DNA from: Pseudomonas saudimassiliensis
Lineage (GTDB): Bacteria > Pseudomonadota > Gammaproteobacteria > Pseudomonadales > Pseudomonadaceae
Assembly (NCBI RefSeq): GCF_000939975.1
Contig: NZ_LK391969.1
Location: forward strand, 1,210,693 to 1,274,692
DNA: 64,000 nucleotides
Direction: 5' to 3'
Position numbers and translations under genes: made by a program. Within the stretch, counting starts at the first letter, position 1, and each line of letters starts with the position of its first letter. Shown here piece by piece: positions 9,204 to 18,988 of the stretch. The notes under the pieces are model-generated. The model searched no databases, had not been told where the DNA came from, and worked only from the letters and a program-made list of their open reading frames with translations.

Positions 9204-9229
9204 CCTATATCAAAATATTTTGATATAGG
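9204..9229. promoter_or_regulatory. Perfect 26-bp palindrome, probable SahR/ArsR-family operator
   Basis: The half-site CCTATATCAAAAT is followed directly by its exact reverse complement, with no mismatch and no spacer. It lies between divergent tkt and sahR, 38 bases before the sahR ATG and next to or overlapping its -35 region. ArsR-family dimers bind such AT-rich palindromes, so autoregulation of sahR-metK is the likely role; control of tkt is possible but the site is 165 bases away. No comparable copy is visible before ahcY. Confidence 0.7.
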
Positions 9230-9231
9230 CA

Positions 9232-9260
9232 TTGCGCTTGGTCGGGGGCTTCACTACACT
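9232..9260 (+). promoter_or_regulatory. Candidate sahR promoter with an apparently leaderless start
   Basis: TTGCGC (9232-9237) and TACACT (9255-9260) are 17 bases apart. The ATG at 9268 is only 8 bases past the -10, and no Shine-Dalgarno precedes it, so the message may be leaderless. The operator-like palindrome ends just before the -35. Confidence 0.4.
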
Positions 9261-9267
9261 GCCCGGC

Positions 9268-10257
9268 ATGAATGAACCAGCACGGCTTTTGCCCCGCAGT
9301 GACTCCGCCACCGAACACCTGGCCCTGTTCTGCAAGGCGGCCGGTGATCAATTGCGCCTGGATATCCTGCGGGCATTACGCACCGATTCCTTTGGCGTAC
9401 TGGAGCTGGCGCAGATTTTCGGCATGCGGCAGTCAGGCATCAGTCACCATTTGAAGGTATTGGCCACCGCCGACCTGGTGCGAACCCGCCGCGAGGGCAA
9501 CTCGATCTTCTATCGGCGCAGCCTGCCCGATGCCGGCAGCCACTGGCGCCAGCTGCATGAGCAACTGTTGAACGGCCTCGATGCCCTGCCCCTGGAACCG
9601 GCGCTGAGCGAGGCGATTGCGGCGGTCCACAGCCAGCGCGGCGAGGTGTCCCGGCAGTTCTTTGCCCGCTTTGCCGACGGCACCCCAGCTCAACAGGATC
9701 TGATCGCCCATTTCGGCCTGTATCGGGAACCGCTGCTGGGGCTGATTGACAGCCTGGCCCTGCCGGCCACCGAACTGGCCATCGAAGTGGGCCCCGGTGA
9801 AGGCGGTTTTCTGCCGGATCTGGCGCGCCGCTTCGACCGGGTGCTGGCGCTGGATAACGCGCCGGCTATGCTGGAGCGGGCGCGGCAGCAGTGTGTCGAT
9901 GCGGGCCTGGATAATGTCGACTGCCTGCTGGCCGATGCCTTGCAGCCCCAGGCGCTGCCGGCCGCGGATTGCCTGGTGAGCAATATGGTGCTGCACCACA
10001 TGCCGGCCCCGGCCGAGGCGCTGCGCCGCTTCGCCGACCTGCTCAAGCCGGGCGGCACCCTGGTGCTGACCGAGCTGTGCAGTCACGACCAGAGCTGGGT
10101 AAGGGATACCTGCGGGGATCTCTGGCTGGGCTTTGATCAGGACGACCTGGCCCGCTGGGCTGGCAACGCCGGACTGGAGATCGGCAGCAGCCTGTACATG
10201 GGCCTGCGCAACGGTTTCCAGATCCAGCTGCAACAATTTACCAAGGGCCTCCGGTGA
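9268..10257 (+). CDS. sahR: ArsR-family regulator fused to a SAM-dependent methyltransferase domain (SahR type)
   Basis: A 329-residue fusion. Residues about 15-90 form an ArsR winged helix ([23 protein letters not shown], then GISHHLKVL). Residues from about 165 form a class I methyltransferase fold with EVGPGEGGF (173-181), LALDNAPAM and [12 protein letters not shown]. This architecture next to metK matches SahR, described as an S-adenosylhomocysteine-sensing repressor of methionine-cycle genes in Proteobacteria. The methyltransferase-like domain probably senses SAH or SAM rather than methylating. I place the start at ATG 9268 (MNEPARLL); an upstream TTG at 9232 would overlap the promoter. 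metK follows 46 bases later. Confidence 0.82.
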   Translation: MNEPARLLPRSDSATEHLALFCKAAGDQLRLDILRALRTDSFGVLELAQIFGMRQSGISHHLKVLATADLVRTRREGNSIFYRRSLPDAGSHWRQLHEQLLNGLDALPLEPALSEAIAAVHSQRGEVSRQFFARFADGTPAQQDLIAHFGLYREPLLGLIDSLALPATELAIEVGPGEGGFLPDLARRFDRVLALDNAPAMLERARQQCVDAGLDNVDCLLADALQPQALPAADCLVSNMVLHHMPAPAEALRRFADLLKPGGTLVLTELCSHDQSWVRDTCGDLWLGFDQDDLARWAGNAGLEIGSSLYMGLRNGFQIQLQQFTKGLR

Positions 10258-10303
10258 TGCGTCACCGCGCTGCCCGTCCCCTGTCAACGAAAGGGCTGTG
10301 ACC

Positions 10304-11494
10304 ATGAGCGAATACTCGATTTTCACCTCCGAATCGGTCTCCGAAGGCCATCCGGACAAGCTGGCCGACCAGATTTCCGACGCAGTGCTGGATGCCATTC
10401 TCGCCGAGGATAAATTTGCCCGCGTGGCCTGCGAAACCATGGTGAAAACCGGGGTTGCCATCGTTGGTGGCGAGATCACCACCAGCGCCTGGGTCGACCT
10501 GGAGGACCTGGTGCGCAGCGTCATCAAGGATATCGGCTACACCTCCTCCGAGGTCGGTTACGACGCCGATACCTGCGGCGTGATCAACATCATCGGCAAG
10601 CAGTCACCCGATATCGCCCAGGGTGTCGACCGGCAGAAGCCGGAAGACCAGGGTGCCGGTGACCAGGGCCTGATGTTCGGCTACGCCAGCAACGAGACCG
10701 ATGTGCTGATGCCCGCCCCCATCACCTTCGCCCACCGGCTGGTCGAGCGCCAGGCCGAGGTGCGCAAGAACGGCATGCTCAACTGGCTGCGCCCGGATGC
10801 CAAGTCCCAGGTCACCTGCCGCTATGACAATGGCAAGGTGGTGGGCATCGACGCCATCGTGCTGTCGACCCAGCACAACCCGGACATCGAGCAGGCCGAC
10901 CTCCGTGAGGCGGTGATGGAGACCATCATCAAGCACGTGATTCCGGCCGAGCTGCTGCATGCCGACACCCAGTACCACATCAACCCGACCGGCAAGTTCG
11001 TTATCGGCGGGCCGGTGGGTGACTGCGGCCTGACCGGGCGCAAGATCATTGTCGACACCTACGGCGGCATGGCCCGCCATGGTGGTGGCGCCTTCTCCGG
11101 CAAGGATCCGTCCAAGGTTGACCGCAGCGCCGCCTATGCCGGGCGCTACGTAGCCAAGAACATTGTCGCCGCCGGCCTCGCCGAGCGTTGCGAGATCCAG
11201 GTGTCCTACGCCATCGGCGTGGCCCAGCCGACCTCGATGTCGGTCAACACCTTCGGTACCGGCAAGATCAGTGATGAGCAGATCGTGAAGTTGGTGCGGG
11301 AACACTTCGACCTGCGGCCCTATGCGATCACCCGCATGCTCGACCTGCTGCACCCGATGTACCGCGCCACCGCGGCCTACGGTCATTTCGGTCGCAACCC
11401 GTTCGAGATGACCGTGGGTAATGACACCTTCACCGCCTTCCCCTGGGAGAAGACGGACAAGGCCGAGGCGCTGCGCTCAGACGCCAAGGTCTGA
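10304..11494 (+). CDS. metK: S-adenosylmethionine synthetase
   Basis: A 396-residue enzyme making S-adenosylmethionine from methionine and ATP. Visible motifs: [18 protein letters not shown] near the N-terminus (ATP and Mg site), [11 protein letters not shown] (117-127), and [19 protein letters not shown], the phosphate loop. The ATG at 10304 sits behind GAAAGGG; an in-frame extension upstream overlaps sahR and is discarded. It is downstream of sahR and most likely in its transcript. It converges with the cytochrome c' gene across a 23-base gap with no clear terminator. Confidence 0.97.
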   Translation: MSEYSIFTSESVSEGHPDKLADQISDAVLDAILAEDKFARVACETMVKTGVAIVGGEITTSAWVDLEDLVRSVIKDIGYTSSEVGYDADTCGVINIIGKQSPDIAQGVDRQKPEDQGAGDQGLMFGYASNETDVLMPAPITFAHRLVERQAEVRKNGMLNWLRPDAKSQVTCRYDNGKVVGIDAIVLSTQHNPDIEQADLREAVMETIIKHVIPAELLHADTQYHINPTGKFVIGGPVGDCGLTGRKIIVDTYGGMARHGGGAFSGKDPSKVDRSAAYAGRYVAKNIVAAGLAERCEIQVSYAIGVAQPTSMSVNTFGTGKISDEQIVKLVREHFDLRPYAITRMLDLLHPMYRATAAYGHFGRNPFEMTVGNDTFTAFPWEKTDKAEALRSDAKV

Positions 11495-11517
11495 CCGCAG
11501 CAGCATCCGCCCGGGAA

Positions 11518-11979
11518 TCAGCGGCGGAAATTGTCGTGGCAGCCCTTGCAGCTCTGCTGCACGGCGGCGAAGGCTGGGGTTACCTGTTCAGGCGTTTCCA
11601 CGCCCTGCTCGGTGACCGCAGCCAGCTCGGCTACCGCCTTGCGGTAACGATCGATCGCCTGGGCAAAGCCCTCGGGGTTGGTCCAGACCTCGGGCAGCGC
11701 ATCATGCTTCTGCTTGGTGTCGCCCGGCTCGGGGAAGTGCGCCCAGGGCGCTTCGACATTGGCCGCCAGGGCCTGGGCATGGACAGCAAAGGCCTCGCCA
11801 TCGAAGGGCAGGCGGTCACGGAGCATGCCGCCCATCGGCTCGCTGTGTTCGAGGAACGTCTGGAACGCCGCCTGGCGCTTGCCTTCCGGCGAATCGGGAT
11901 CGGTCTCGGCCGCACAGCCAACCAGGGTCAGGCCGCAGGCGGCCAGCAACAGAATTTTGGGGTTTGGAACAGCGAACAT
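11518..11979 (-). CDS. Cytochrome c'-type lipoprotein
   Basis: A 153-residue protein with a short hydrophobic leader ending in the lipobox LVGC (C22) and a C-terminal haem site CKGCH (C144, C147, H148). Haem attachment at the extreme C-terminus of a four-helix protein is the hallmark of cytochrome c'. The lipobox suggests membrane anchoring, unlike the soluble periplasmic forms. Family members bind NO and may protect against it. The start at 11979 (MFAVPNPK) has AAGGGA upstream; the much longer open frame beyond it is antisense to ahcY. The gene is divergent from ahcY and convergent with metK. No link to the SAM cycle is evident. Confidence 0.8.
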   Translation of the reverse strand: MFAVPNPKILLLAACGLTLVGCAAETDPDSPEGKRQAAFQTFLEHSEPMGGMLRDRLPFDGEAFAVHAQALAANVEAPWAHFPEPGDTKQKHDALPEVWTNPEGFAQAIDRYRKAVAELAAVTEQGVETPEQVTPAFAAVQQSCKGCHDNFRR

Positions 11980-12051
11980 CGTTACATCCCTTGGAAATAT
12001 TGAAGGCGCTATCTTAACGCGTCTTCCACCAGAAACTGATTGGAGAAAAGT

Positions 12052-13458
12052 ATGAGCGCAGTTATCCAGAGCAATTTCGCCGACTACAAGGTGGCTGACA
12101 TCAGCCTGGCCGACTACGGCCGTCGCGAAATCATCATCGCCGAATCCGAGATGCCGGCGCTGATGGCCATGCGTCGCAAGTACCAGGCCGAGCAGCCGCT
12201 CAAGGGCGCGCGCATCCTGGGTTGCATCCACATGACCATCCAGACCGCCGTGCTGATCGAGACCCTGGTGGCCCTCGGCGCTGAAGTGCGCTGGTCCTCG
12301 TGCAACATCTTCTCCACCCAGGATCATGCGGCGGCTGCCATCGCCGCGGCCGGCATTCCGGTGTTTGCCTGGAAGGGTGAGACCGAGGAAGAGTACGAGT
12401 GGTGCATCGAGCAGACCATCCTCAAGGATGGCCAGCCCTGGAATGCCAACATGGTGCTGGACGACGGCGGTGACCTGACCCTGATCCTGCACGAGAAGTA
12501 CCCCCAGGTGCTGGAGAACGTCCACGGCGTTACCGAGGAAACCACCACCGGCGTGCATCGCCTGCTTGAGATGCTGAAGAAGGGCACCCTGAAAGTCCCG
12601 GCGATCAACGTCAACGACTCGGTCACCAAGAGCAAGAACGACAACAAGTACGGCTGCCGTCACAGCCTCAACGACGCCATCAAGCGTGCCACCGACCACC
12701 TGCTGTCCGGCAAGAAGGCGCTGGTCATCGGTTACGGCGATGTGGGCAAGGGCTCGGCCCAGTCCCTGCGCCAGGAAGGCATGATAGTGCGCGTGGCCGA
12801 AGCTGACCCGATCTGTGCCATGCAGGCCTGCATGGACGGTTTCGAGGTGACTTCGCCCTATATCGACGGCATCAACGACGGCACCGAGGCCTGCATCAAC
12901 CGCGAGCTGCTGGGCAATATCGACCTGATCGTCACCACCACCGGCAACGTCAACGTCTGTGATGCCAACATGCTCAAGGCGCTGAAGAAGCGCGCCGTGG
13001 TGTGCAACATCGGCCACTTCGACAATGAGATCGACACCGCCTTCACCCGCAAGAACTGGTACTGGGAAGAGGTCAAGCCGCAGGTGCACAAAATCCACCG
13101 CACCGGCAAGGACAACTTCGATCCGGCTAATGATGATTACCTGATCCTGCTGGCCGAAGGCCGTCTGGTCAACCTGGGCAACGCTACCGGCCACCCCAGC
13201 CGCATCATGGACGGTTCCTTCGCCAACCAGGTGCTGGCACAGATCCACCTGTTCAAGCAGGGCTACGCCAACCTAGATGCCGCGGCCAAGGCCGACCTGT
13301 TGCGCGTGGAAGTGTTGCCCAAGGAACTGGACGAGGAAGTGGCACTGGAAATGGTCAAGGGTTTCGGCGGCGTCATCACCCGCATGACCCAGCAGCAGGC
13401 TGACTATATCGGCGTACCGGTCAATGGCCCGTTCAAGCCGGACACCTACCGCTACTGA
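12052..13458 (+). CDS. ahcY: S-adenosyl-L-homocysteine hydrolase
   Basis: A 468-residue NAD-dependent enzyme that splits S-adenosylhomocysteine into adenosine and homocysteine, relieving methyltransferase inhibition. Seen: [16 protein letters not shown] and [15 protein letters not shown] (substrate site), the catalytic region [19 protein letters not shown]-binding [16 protein letters not shown], and the C-terminal PFKPDTYRY. The length includes the roughly 40-residue insert typical of pseudomonad and eukaryote-like forms. The ATG at 12052 follows GGAGAAAAG; a TTG twelve bases earlier lies within that ribosome site. metF follows after a palindromic repeat. The 72-base leader shows no SAH-riboswitch core. 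Confidence 0.97.
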   Translation: MSAVIQSNFADYKVADISLADYGRREIIIAESEMPALMAMRRKYQAEQPLKGARILGCIHMTIQTAVLIETLVALGAEVRWSSCNIFSTQDHAAAAIAAAGIPVFAWKGETEEEYEWCIEQTILKDGQPWNANMVLDDGGDLTLILHEKYPQVLENVHGVTEETTTGVHRLLEMLKKGTLKVPAINVNDSVTKSKNDNKYGCRHSLNDAIKRATDHLLSGKKALVIGYGDVGKGSAQSLRQEGMIVRVAEADPICAMQACMDGFEVTSPYIDGINDGTEACINRELLGNIDLIVTTTGNVNVCDANMLKALKKRAVVCNIGHFDNEIDTAFTRKNWYWEEVKPQVHKIHRTGKDNFDPANDDYLILLAEGRLVNLGNATGHPSRIMDGSFANQVLAQIHLFKQGYANLDAAAKADLLRVEVLPKELDEEVALEMVKGFGGVITRMTQQQADYIGVPVNGPFKPDTYRY

Positions 13459-13463
13459 AAAAG

Positions 13464-13550
13464 CAGCAGCTAGCCATCAGCGACAGGCTGCAAGCCGGCC
13501 GTGCATCCAGCACGATCAGCTTGTCGCTGGCAGCTGGTGGCTAGCCGCTT
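13464..13550. repeat. Imperfect palindrome between ahcY and metF
   Basis: The left arm (13464-13494: agcagctagccatcagcgac-aggctgcaag) and right arm (13518-13550: cagcttgtcgctggcagctg-gtggctagccgctt) are near reverse complements, sharing GCTAGCCA, AGCGACA and AGC. A small inner hairpin, GTGC-atcca-GCAC, sits at 13501-13513. It fills the ahcY-metF gap. It is related to, but more diverged than, the other AAGC-type elements. Confidence 0.6.
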
Positions 13551-13565
13551 GAGAAGAGACGCGTC

Positions 13566-14408
13566 ATGACGACCAATAAAAGCATTCCCGTCAGCTTCGA
13601 GTTCTTTCCAACCAAGACCGAAGCTGGCCATGAAAAACTGATCGCGGCGGCCCATGTCCTGGCTGACCAGCAACCGGAGTTCTTCTCGGTGACCTACGGC
13701 GCCGGGGGCTCGACCCGTGACCGCACCATCAATACCGTGCTGCAGCTGGACCAGCAGGTGAAGATCCCGACGGCGCCGCACTTGTCCTGCGTCGGCGACA
13801 GCAAGGAGGACCTGCGCGCGTTGCTGCAGCAATATCGCGCCGCGGGCATCCGCCGCATCGTCGCCCTGCGGGGCGACCTGCCCTCCGGTATGGGCCGCGC
13901 CTCCGGTGAACTGCGCTACGCCAACGAGCTGGTGGAATTCATCCGCGAGGAGACTGGCGATCACTTCATCATCGAAGTCGCGGCCTATCCCGAGGCCCAC
14001 CCGCAGGCACGCAACTTCGAGGCGGACCTGGAGAATTTCGTGCGCAAGGCCAAGGCTGGGGCCAACAGCGCGATTACCCAGTACTTCTTCAATGCCGACT
14101 GCTACTTCCATTTCGTCGACCGGGTGCGCCGGGCCGGCGTCGACCTGCCGATCGTGCCGGGGATCATGCCGATCACCAACTACACCAGCCTGTCGCGCTT
14201 CTCTGACGCCTGCGGTGCGGAAATCCCACGCTGGATCCGCAAGCAGCTGGAGTCCTACGGCGATGACAGCGCCAGCATCGCGGCGTTCGGCACTGAGGTC
14301 ATCAGCCAGATGTGCGAACGCCTGGTCGCCGGTGGCGCCCCGAGCCTGCACTTCTACACGTTGAACCAGGCCGAACCAAGCCTGGCGATCCTGCGCAACC
14401 TGCCCTGA
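13566..14408 (+). CDS. metF: 5,10-methylenetetrahydrofolate reductase
   Basis: A 280-residue FAD enzyme that makes 5-methyltetrahydrofolate, the methyl donor for methionine regeneration. Visible: SFEFFPTKTE with the catalytic Glu, FFSVTYGAGGSTRD, HLSCVG, IVALRGDLP, EVAAYPEAHP, and AGANSAITQYFFN. Length fits the family. It lies downstream of ahcY and completes the SAM-SAH-homocysteine-methionine loop with metK; methionine synthase is not in the window. The GAAGAGA 5' of the ATG is a fair ribosome site. Confidence 0.96.
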   Translation: MTTNKSIPVSFEFFPTKTEAGHEKLIAAAHVLADQQPEFFSVTYGAGGSTRDRTINTVLQLDQQVKIPTAPHLSCVGDSKEDLRALLQQYRAAGIRRIVALRGDLPSGMGRASGELRYANELVEFIREETGDHFIIEVAAYPEAHPQARNFEADLENFVRKAKAGANSAITQYFFNADCYFHFVDRVRRAGVDLPIVPGIMPITNYTSLSRFSDACGAEIPRWIRKQLESYGDDSASIAAFGTEVISQMCERLVAGGAPSLHFYTLNQAEPSLAILRNLP

Positions 14409-14493
14409 GCAGCGCTATAGGGGCGGCCGGGACGCTACCCGGCCTGCCCTTATTCCCGCCCATGGGCAAGCTTTTTCTGTGGGGCTGGTTAAT

Positions 14494-14505
14494 TTCTGTT
14501 ACACT
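14494..14505 (+). promoter_or_regulatory. Extended -10 promoter element of rhlE
   Basis: TTCTGTTACACT (extended -10 TG-T-TACACT), identical to the element upstream of dbpA. It predicts a leader of about 60 bases before the rhlE ATG, which could carry post-transcriptional control, as is common for cold-responsive helicases. Confidence 0.45.
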
Positions 14506-14572
14506 CCAGCCTCTTCATTTTCGGCCGCACGGACAGTCCTTGTTCGCAAACGGCCATCACAGGGTTATCTGA

Positions 14573-16054
14573 ATGTCCTTTGCTTCTCTCGGCTTGTCCG
14601 ACGCGCTGGTGCGCGCCGTGGCTGCCACTGGTTATACCACGCCTACTCCCGTCCAGACCCAGGCCATCCCGGCCGTCCTGGAAGGCCGCGACCTGATGGT
14701 CGCCGCCCAGACCGGCACCGGCAAGACCGCCGGCTTCTCCCTGCCAATCCTGGAGCTGCTGTTCCCCAACGGCCAGCGCCCCGCTGATTACAAACGCGTA
14801 CCCCGTCAGGTGCGCGCCCTGGTGCTGACCCCGACCCGTGAACTGGCTGCCCAGGTCCACGACAATATCCGCTCCTACGCTACAGAACTGCAGCTGCACA
14901 GTGCCTGCATCTTCGGCGGTGTGGGTGCCAACCCGCAGATGAAAGCCATCGCCCCCGGCCTGGATATCCTGGTAGCCTGCCCCGGCCGCCTGCTGGACCT
15001 GGTTGGCCAGCGCGCCGTCGATCTGTCTGCCGTCCAGTTTTTCGTGCTGGACGAAGCCGACCGCATGCTCGACATGGGCTTCATCCACGACGTCAAGAAG
15101 GTCATCGCCAAGCTGCCGTCCAAGCGCCAGAACCTGCTGTTCTCCGCGACCTTCTCGGCCGAGATCACCGAGCTGACCAACCGCCTGCTGCACAACCCGG
15201 CGCGCATCCAGGTCACTCCGCTGAACACCACGGTCGAGCGTATCGAGCAGCGCGTATATCGCGTGGCTGCCGGACACAAGCGGGCGCTGGTTGCCCACCT
15301 GATCACCATGGGTGCCTGGGAACAGGTCCTGGTCTTCACCCGGACCAAGCACGGCGCCAACCGCCTGGCCGAATACCTGGACAAGAACGGCCTGCCCGCT
15401 GCAGCCATTCACGGCAACAAGAGCCAGAGTGCCCGCACCAAGGCCCTGGCCGATTTCAAGGCGAACAAGATTCGCGTACTGGTGGCCACCGATATCGCCG
15501 CCCGCGGCCTGGATATCGATCAACTGCCCCACGTGGTCAACTTCGAGCTGCCGAACGTATCGGAGGACTACGTCCACCGGATCGGTCGTACCGGCCGCGC
15601 CGGTCGTAGTGGCGAGGCGGTCTCCCTGGTCAGCCCCGATGAGGAGAAACTGCTCAAGGCCATCGAGCGCCTGACCCGGCAGAAGTTCGAGGAAGGCAGC
15701 CTGGAGGGCTTCGTGCCGCCGGCGCAGGCCGAACTCAACAGCGACCGGCCCGAGCGGCCGCGCGGCAGCGCACCGGCCAACAACGGCCGTAATCAGCGCC
15801 GCAGCACCGGTACCGGCGCTGCCCAGCCGCGCAGTTCGAGCGGTCGCAACGACAAGCCGCGCAGCAACACCAGCAACAGCGCCACGGCCAAGCCGCGCCG
15901 GCCGCAGCAGCGTCCGGGCATTGCCGAGCCCGATGATGCCGTGGCCCGCGAGCGCCGCCTGCAGGCGTTGGGTAACCGCGCCGTGCCCGAAACCGCTGTA
16001 AACGCTCCGCGCCCGCGCAGCAAGCGGGAAAAGCCGGCGCTGCTGGGTAGTTAA
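14573..16054 (+). CDS. rhlE: ATP-dependent RNA helicase RhlE
   Basis: A 493-residue DEAD-box helicase. The core shows [11 protein letters not shown] (Q motif), AQTGTGKT (45-52), [39 protein letters not shown] and [14 protein letters not shown]. The last 90 or so residues are a low-complexity basic tail rich in Arg, Ser, Asn, Pro and Ala, typical of RhlE and probably RNA-binding. RhlE proteins take part in ribosome assembly and RNA decay, often in the cold. It is a single gene closed by the hairpin at 16068-16108. Confidence 0.9.
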   Translation: MSFASLGLSDALVRAVAATGYTTPTPVQTQAIPAVLEGRDLMVAAQTGTGKTAGFSLPILELLFPNGQRPADYKRVPRQVRALVLTPTRELAAQVHDNIRSYATELQLHSACIFGGVGANPQMKAIAPGLDILVACPGRLLDLVGQRAVDLSAVQFFVLDEADRMLDMGFIHDVKKVIAKLPSKRQNLLFSATFSAEITELTNRLLHNPARIQVTPLNTTVERIEQRVYRVAAGHKRALVAHLITMGAWEQVLVFTRTKHGANRLAEYLDKNGLPAAAIHGNKSQSARTKALADFKANKIRVLVATDIAARGLDIDQLPHVVNFELPNVSEDYVHRIGRTGRAGRSGEAVSLVSPDEEKLLKAIERLTRQKFEEGSLEGFVPPAQAELNSDRPERPRGSAPANNGRNQRRSTGTGAAQPRSSSGRNDKPRSNTSNSATAKPRRPQQRPGIAEPDDAVARERRLQALGNRAVPETAVNAPRPRSKREKPALLGS

Positions 16055-16067
16055 GCAGCGTCAGCAC

Positions 16068-16108
16068 GACGGGAGCCCGGAACCGATTCCGGGTTCCCGG
16101 CTCCCGTC
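16068..16108. terminator. Hairpin terminator between convergent rhlE and D-lactate dehydrogenase
   Basis: GACGGGAGCC at 16068-16077 pairs with GGCTCCCGTC at 16099-16108, with further pairing inside (CGGAACC/GGGTTCC). There is no strong T-tract on either side, so it may be a weak bidirectional stop. Confidence 0.55.
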
Positions 16109-16159
16109 ATTCCCTGCCCCGTTCTTCCCCCTGGCTTGGGTTGATCTACCCGCCGTCCC

Positions 16160-18976
16160 CTAGTGTTCAGCCGGTCGCCTACGCGTCACCCGGTCCACCA
16201 GATACACCAACCCCTGATAGTCGATGCCACTGTGGTTGCTCAAGCCGATCTCGCAGGTCCGGCTCGTGGATACCCCCTGTTCGCACACTCCCACCGCGCC
16301 CTTGAGGGTACGCAGCGCATGGCTGTTCAATTGCGGCAGGGTAAACCCCTTGTCGCCGGCAAAACCGCAGCAGTGAATGCCTTCGGGTACCACCACCTGG
16401 GTACTGCAGCGCCGGGCGATGGCCAACAACGCATCCGCCTCACCCAGATGCTGGGTGCTGCAGGTCACATGCACCGCCACGGGCGTGTCGAGGGGCTGGA
16501 ACTCCAGCCGTTCGAGCAGATGCTCGCGGATAAAGCGCACCGGATCGTAGAGTTGCAGGCGGCCGTCCGGCTCGCCCTGCAGCAACCGCAGGGTGCAAGG
16601 GCTGGTATCGCAATAGACCGGGTGACGGCCTTGGTCGCTGGCCTGCAGCAGGGCCGCAAGCAGCTCGTTACGCTTGCTCTCCCCCTGCTGCGGGTAGCCC
16701 TTGGACGCAAAGGGTTGGCCACAGCACAGCTCATCGAGCCCATCCGGGAACAGCACCTCGAATCCGGCCTTCTCCAGCAGCCCGCGGGTCTTGTCGAACA
16801 GCGACTGCTGCTCGCCACTGCCTGCTGCCGGCCCCATGACCCGTGACACACAGGCCGGCAGATACACCACCTTGGGCCTGTCGGCGCTACCCGGTGACCC
16901 GGCCTGCACCCATTTCACCGGTTGCGGCAAGGCCGGCGTCCATTGTGGCAGGCGCCCGCCGGACAGCTGCCGGGCACTGCGGCTGAGCCGCTCCAACCGC
17001 GGCGCGCCCAGCAGGCGTCGCGCCGTGTTGGCGGTTGCCAGCATCAGCCGCGTGCCCTGGAGGGCGGCGGCAAAATGGCCGGCCAACCAGTCCGCCCGGG
17101 CGCCATGGCTCGCCTGGTCTGCACGCAGCTGGCGCACCAGGTCGCCAGTGTTGATCCCCACCGGACAACGCTGGGCACACAGGCCGGTGGCGGCGCAGCT
17201 GTCGATGCCCTGGTACTGGTAGGCCCGCTCCAGCTCACGGGTGTCGACACCCGCCCGCTTCTTCGCCTGGATATCCCGCCAGATCACGATCCGCTGCCGT
17301 GGCGTCAGGGTCAGGCCATTGGATGGGCATACCGGTTCGCAGAAACCGCATTCGATGCACTTGTCCACAATGGGGTCGGCGGCCGGCAGGGGTTTGAGGT
17401 TCTTCAGATGGATCTTGGGGTCGTCCGACAGGATCACATCCGGGTTGAGGATGCCGGCCGGATCCAGCAGCCGCTTGATCTGCCACATCAACCCATAGGC
17501 ATCGGCGCCCCACTCCAGCTCGACGAAGGGCGCCATGTTGCGGCCGGTACCGTGCTCGGCCTTCAGCGCGCCACCGAACTCCACCGCCACCAGTTGCGCT
17601 ACGTCGCCCATGAAGGCCTCATAGCGCGCCACCTGGGCGGGGTCGTCGAAGCCCTGGGTGAAGACAAAATGCAGATTGCCCTCCAGGGCATGGCCGAAGA
17701 TGATCGCCTCGGCATAACCATGGCGATCAAACAGCGCCAGCAGGCGATTGACGCCTTCGGCCAGCACCTCGACCGGGAAGGTCACATCCTCGATGATCAC
17801 CGTGGTCCCGGTGGCGCGCACCGCACCCACTGCTGGGAAGGTATCCTTGCGAATGCGCCACAACTGGTTGTAGACCACCGGATCGGTACTGAACTCGACC
17901 TGCCGCTCCCGCGGGAACGCCTCAACAGCCGCCATGACCTGAAGAATCTGCTCCTCCAGCAGCGTAGCGCTGGCCGCCCGCGACTCCACCAGCAACGCGC
18001 AGGCACTGGCCGACAGCTCGCGCACCCAGGCGGGCATGCCCTGCATATCCTGCACCGAGCGCAGGCTACGGCGATCCAGCAGCTCCACTGCCGAGACCGG
18101 CTGTTGCTTGAGCACCGGTACCGCCCGGCAGCAGGTTTCGACGTCGGGAAATACCAGCAGCGCGCTGGCCTTGTGGGGATGGTCAGGCACGGTGTCATAG
18201 GTCACCGAACTGATGAAGCCCAGGGTGCCCTCCGAGCCGACCATCAGGTGGGTGAGGATATCGAGCGGCTCGTCGAAGTCCACCAGGGCATTGAGCGACA
18301 GGCCGGTGGTGTTCTTCAGCCGGTACTTGTGGCGGATGCGCGCGGCCAGCGCTGTATCAGCGCGGGTCTGGCGGCCCAGTTCGGCCAGGCGTTTCAGCAT
18401 GTCCCCATGGCTGCGTCGGAACGCCGCCACGCTGGTCGGATCCTCGGTATCCAGCACGCTGCCGTCGGCCAATACCAGGCGCATGCCCGCCAGGGTGTGA
18501 TAGCTGTTCTGCGCGGTGCCACAGCACATGCCGCTGGAATTGTTGGCGACAATGCCGCCGATCTTGGCCGCGTTGATCGACGCCGGGTCGGGGCCGATCT
18601 TGCGCTGCAGCGGCGCCAGCGCCGCGTTGGCCGCTGCGCCGATTACCCCGGGTTGCAGGCGGATACGCGCCCCGCCATCCAGGATCTGCCGCCCGTTCCA
18701 GTGATCGCCCAGCACGATCAGGACCGAATCGCTGAGCGCCTGGCCCGATAGGCTGGTGCCCGCCGCGCGGAAGGTCACCGGCACCTGGAAGCGACTGGCC
18801 AGTTGCAACAGCGTTACCACCTCCCCTTCGGCCTCCACCCGTACCACCAGCTTGGGGATCAGCCGGTAGAAACTGGCATCGGTGCCGAAGGCCAGTGTCG
18901 AGAGCGGATCATCAAACAGCCGCTGGGCAGGGATCAGTGCGCGGACGGCGCTGAGGAAGTCGGCGGGCAGGCTCAT
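16160..18976 (-). CDS. dld: FAD- and Fe-S-dependent D-lactate dehydrogenase (quinone type)
   Basis: A 938-residue fusion. The N-terminal half is a PCMH-type FAD oxidase (VPVTFRAAGTSLSGQA, IGPDPASINAAKIGGIVANNSSG, VGSEGTLGFI). From about residue 550 follow two ferredoxin-type clusters, CIECGFCEPVCPSNG and CAATGLCAQRCPVG, and then CCG-type domains with CCGQPF and CCGFAGDKG. This is the layout of the large membrane-associated D-lactate dehydrogenases that pass electrons to quinone. The gene follows lldD by 12 bases in an lldP-lldD-dld run, as in other pseudomonads growing on both lactate isomers. A glycolate or other 2-hydroxyacid substrate is possible but less likely here. Confidence 0.88.
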   Translation of the reverse strand: MSLPADFLSAVRALIPAQRLFDDPLSTLAFGTDASFYRLIPKLVVRVEAEGEVVTLLQLASRFQVPVTFRAAGTSLSGQALSDSVLIVLGDHWNGRQILDGGARIRLQPGVIGAAANAALAPLQRKIGPDPASINAAKIGGIVANNSSGMCCGTAQNSYHTLAGMRLVLADGSVLDTEDPTSVAAFRRSHGDMLKRLAELGRQTRADTALAARIRHKYRLKNTTGLSLNALVDFDEPLDILTHLMVGSEGTLGFISSVTYDTVPDHPHKASALLVFPDVETCCRAVPVLKQQPVSAVELLDRRSLRSVQDMQGMPAWVRELSASACALLVESRAASATLLEEQILQVMAAVEAFPRERQVEFSTDPVVYNQLWRIRKDTFPAVGAVRATGTTVIIEDVTFPVEVLAEGVNRLLALFDRHGYAEAIIFGHALEGNLHFVFTQGFDDPAQVARYEAFMGDVAQLVAVEFGGALKAEHGTGRNMAPFVELEWGADAYGLMWQIKRLLDPAGILNPDVILSDDPKIHLKNLKPLPAADPIVDKCIECGFCEPVCPSNGLTLTPRQRIVIWRDIQAKKRAGVDTRELERAYQYQGIDSCAATGLCAQRCPVGINTGDLVRQLRADQASHGARADWLAGHFAAALQGTRLMLATANTARRLLGAPRLERLSRSARQLSGGRLPQWTPALPQPVKWVQAGSPGSADRPKVVYLPACVSRVMGPAAGSGEQQSLFDKTRGLLEKAGFEVLFPDGLDELCCGQPFASKGYPQQGESKRNELLAALLQASDQGRHPVYCDTSPCTLRLLQGEPDGRLQLYDPVRFIREHLLERLEFQPLDTPVAVHVTCSTQHLGEADALLAIARRCSTQVVVPEGIHCCGFAGDKGFTLPQLNSHALRTLKGAVGVCEQGVSTSRTCEIGLSNHSGIDYQGLVYLVDRVTRRRPAEH

Positions 18977-18988
18977 GGGGTTCCCTTG

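Noticed and set aside
11980-12051. SAH riboswitch before ahcY
   Set aside because: The leader is only 72 bases and I do not find the conserved GAGGAGCG-type core; control by SahR is more likely.
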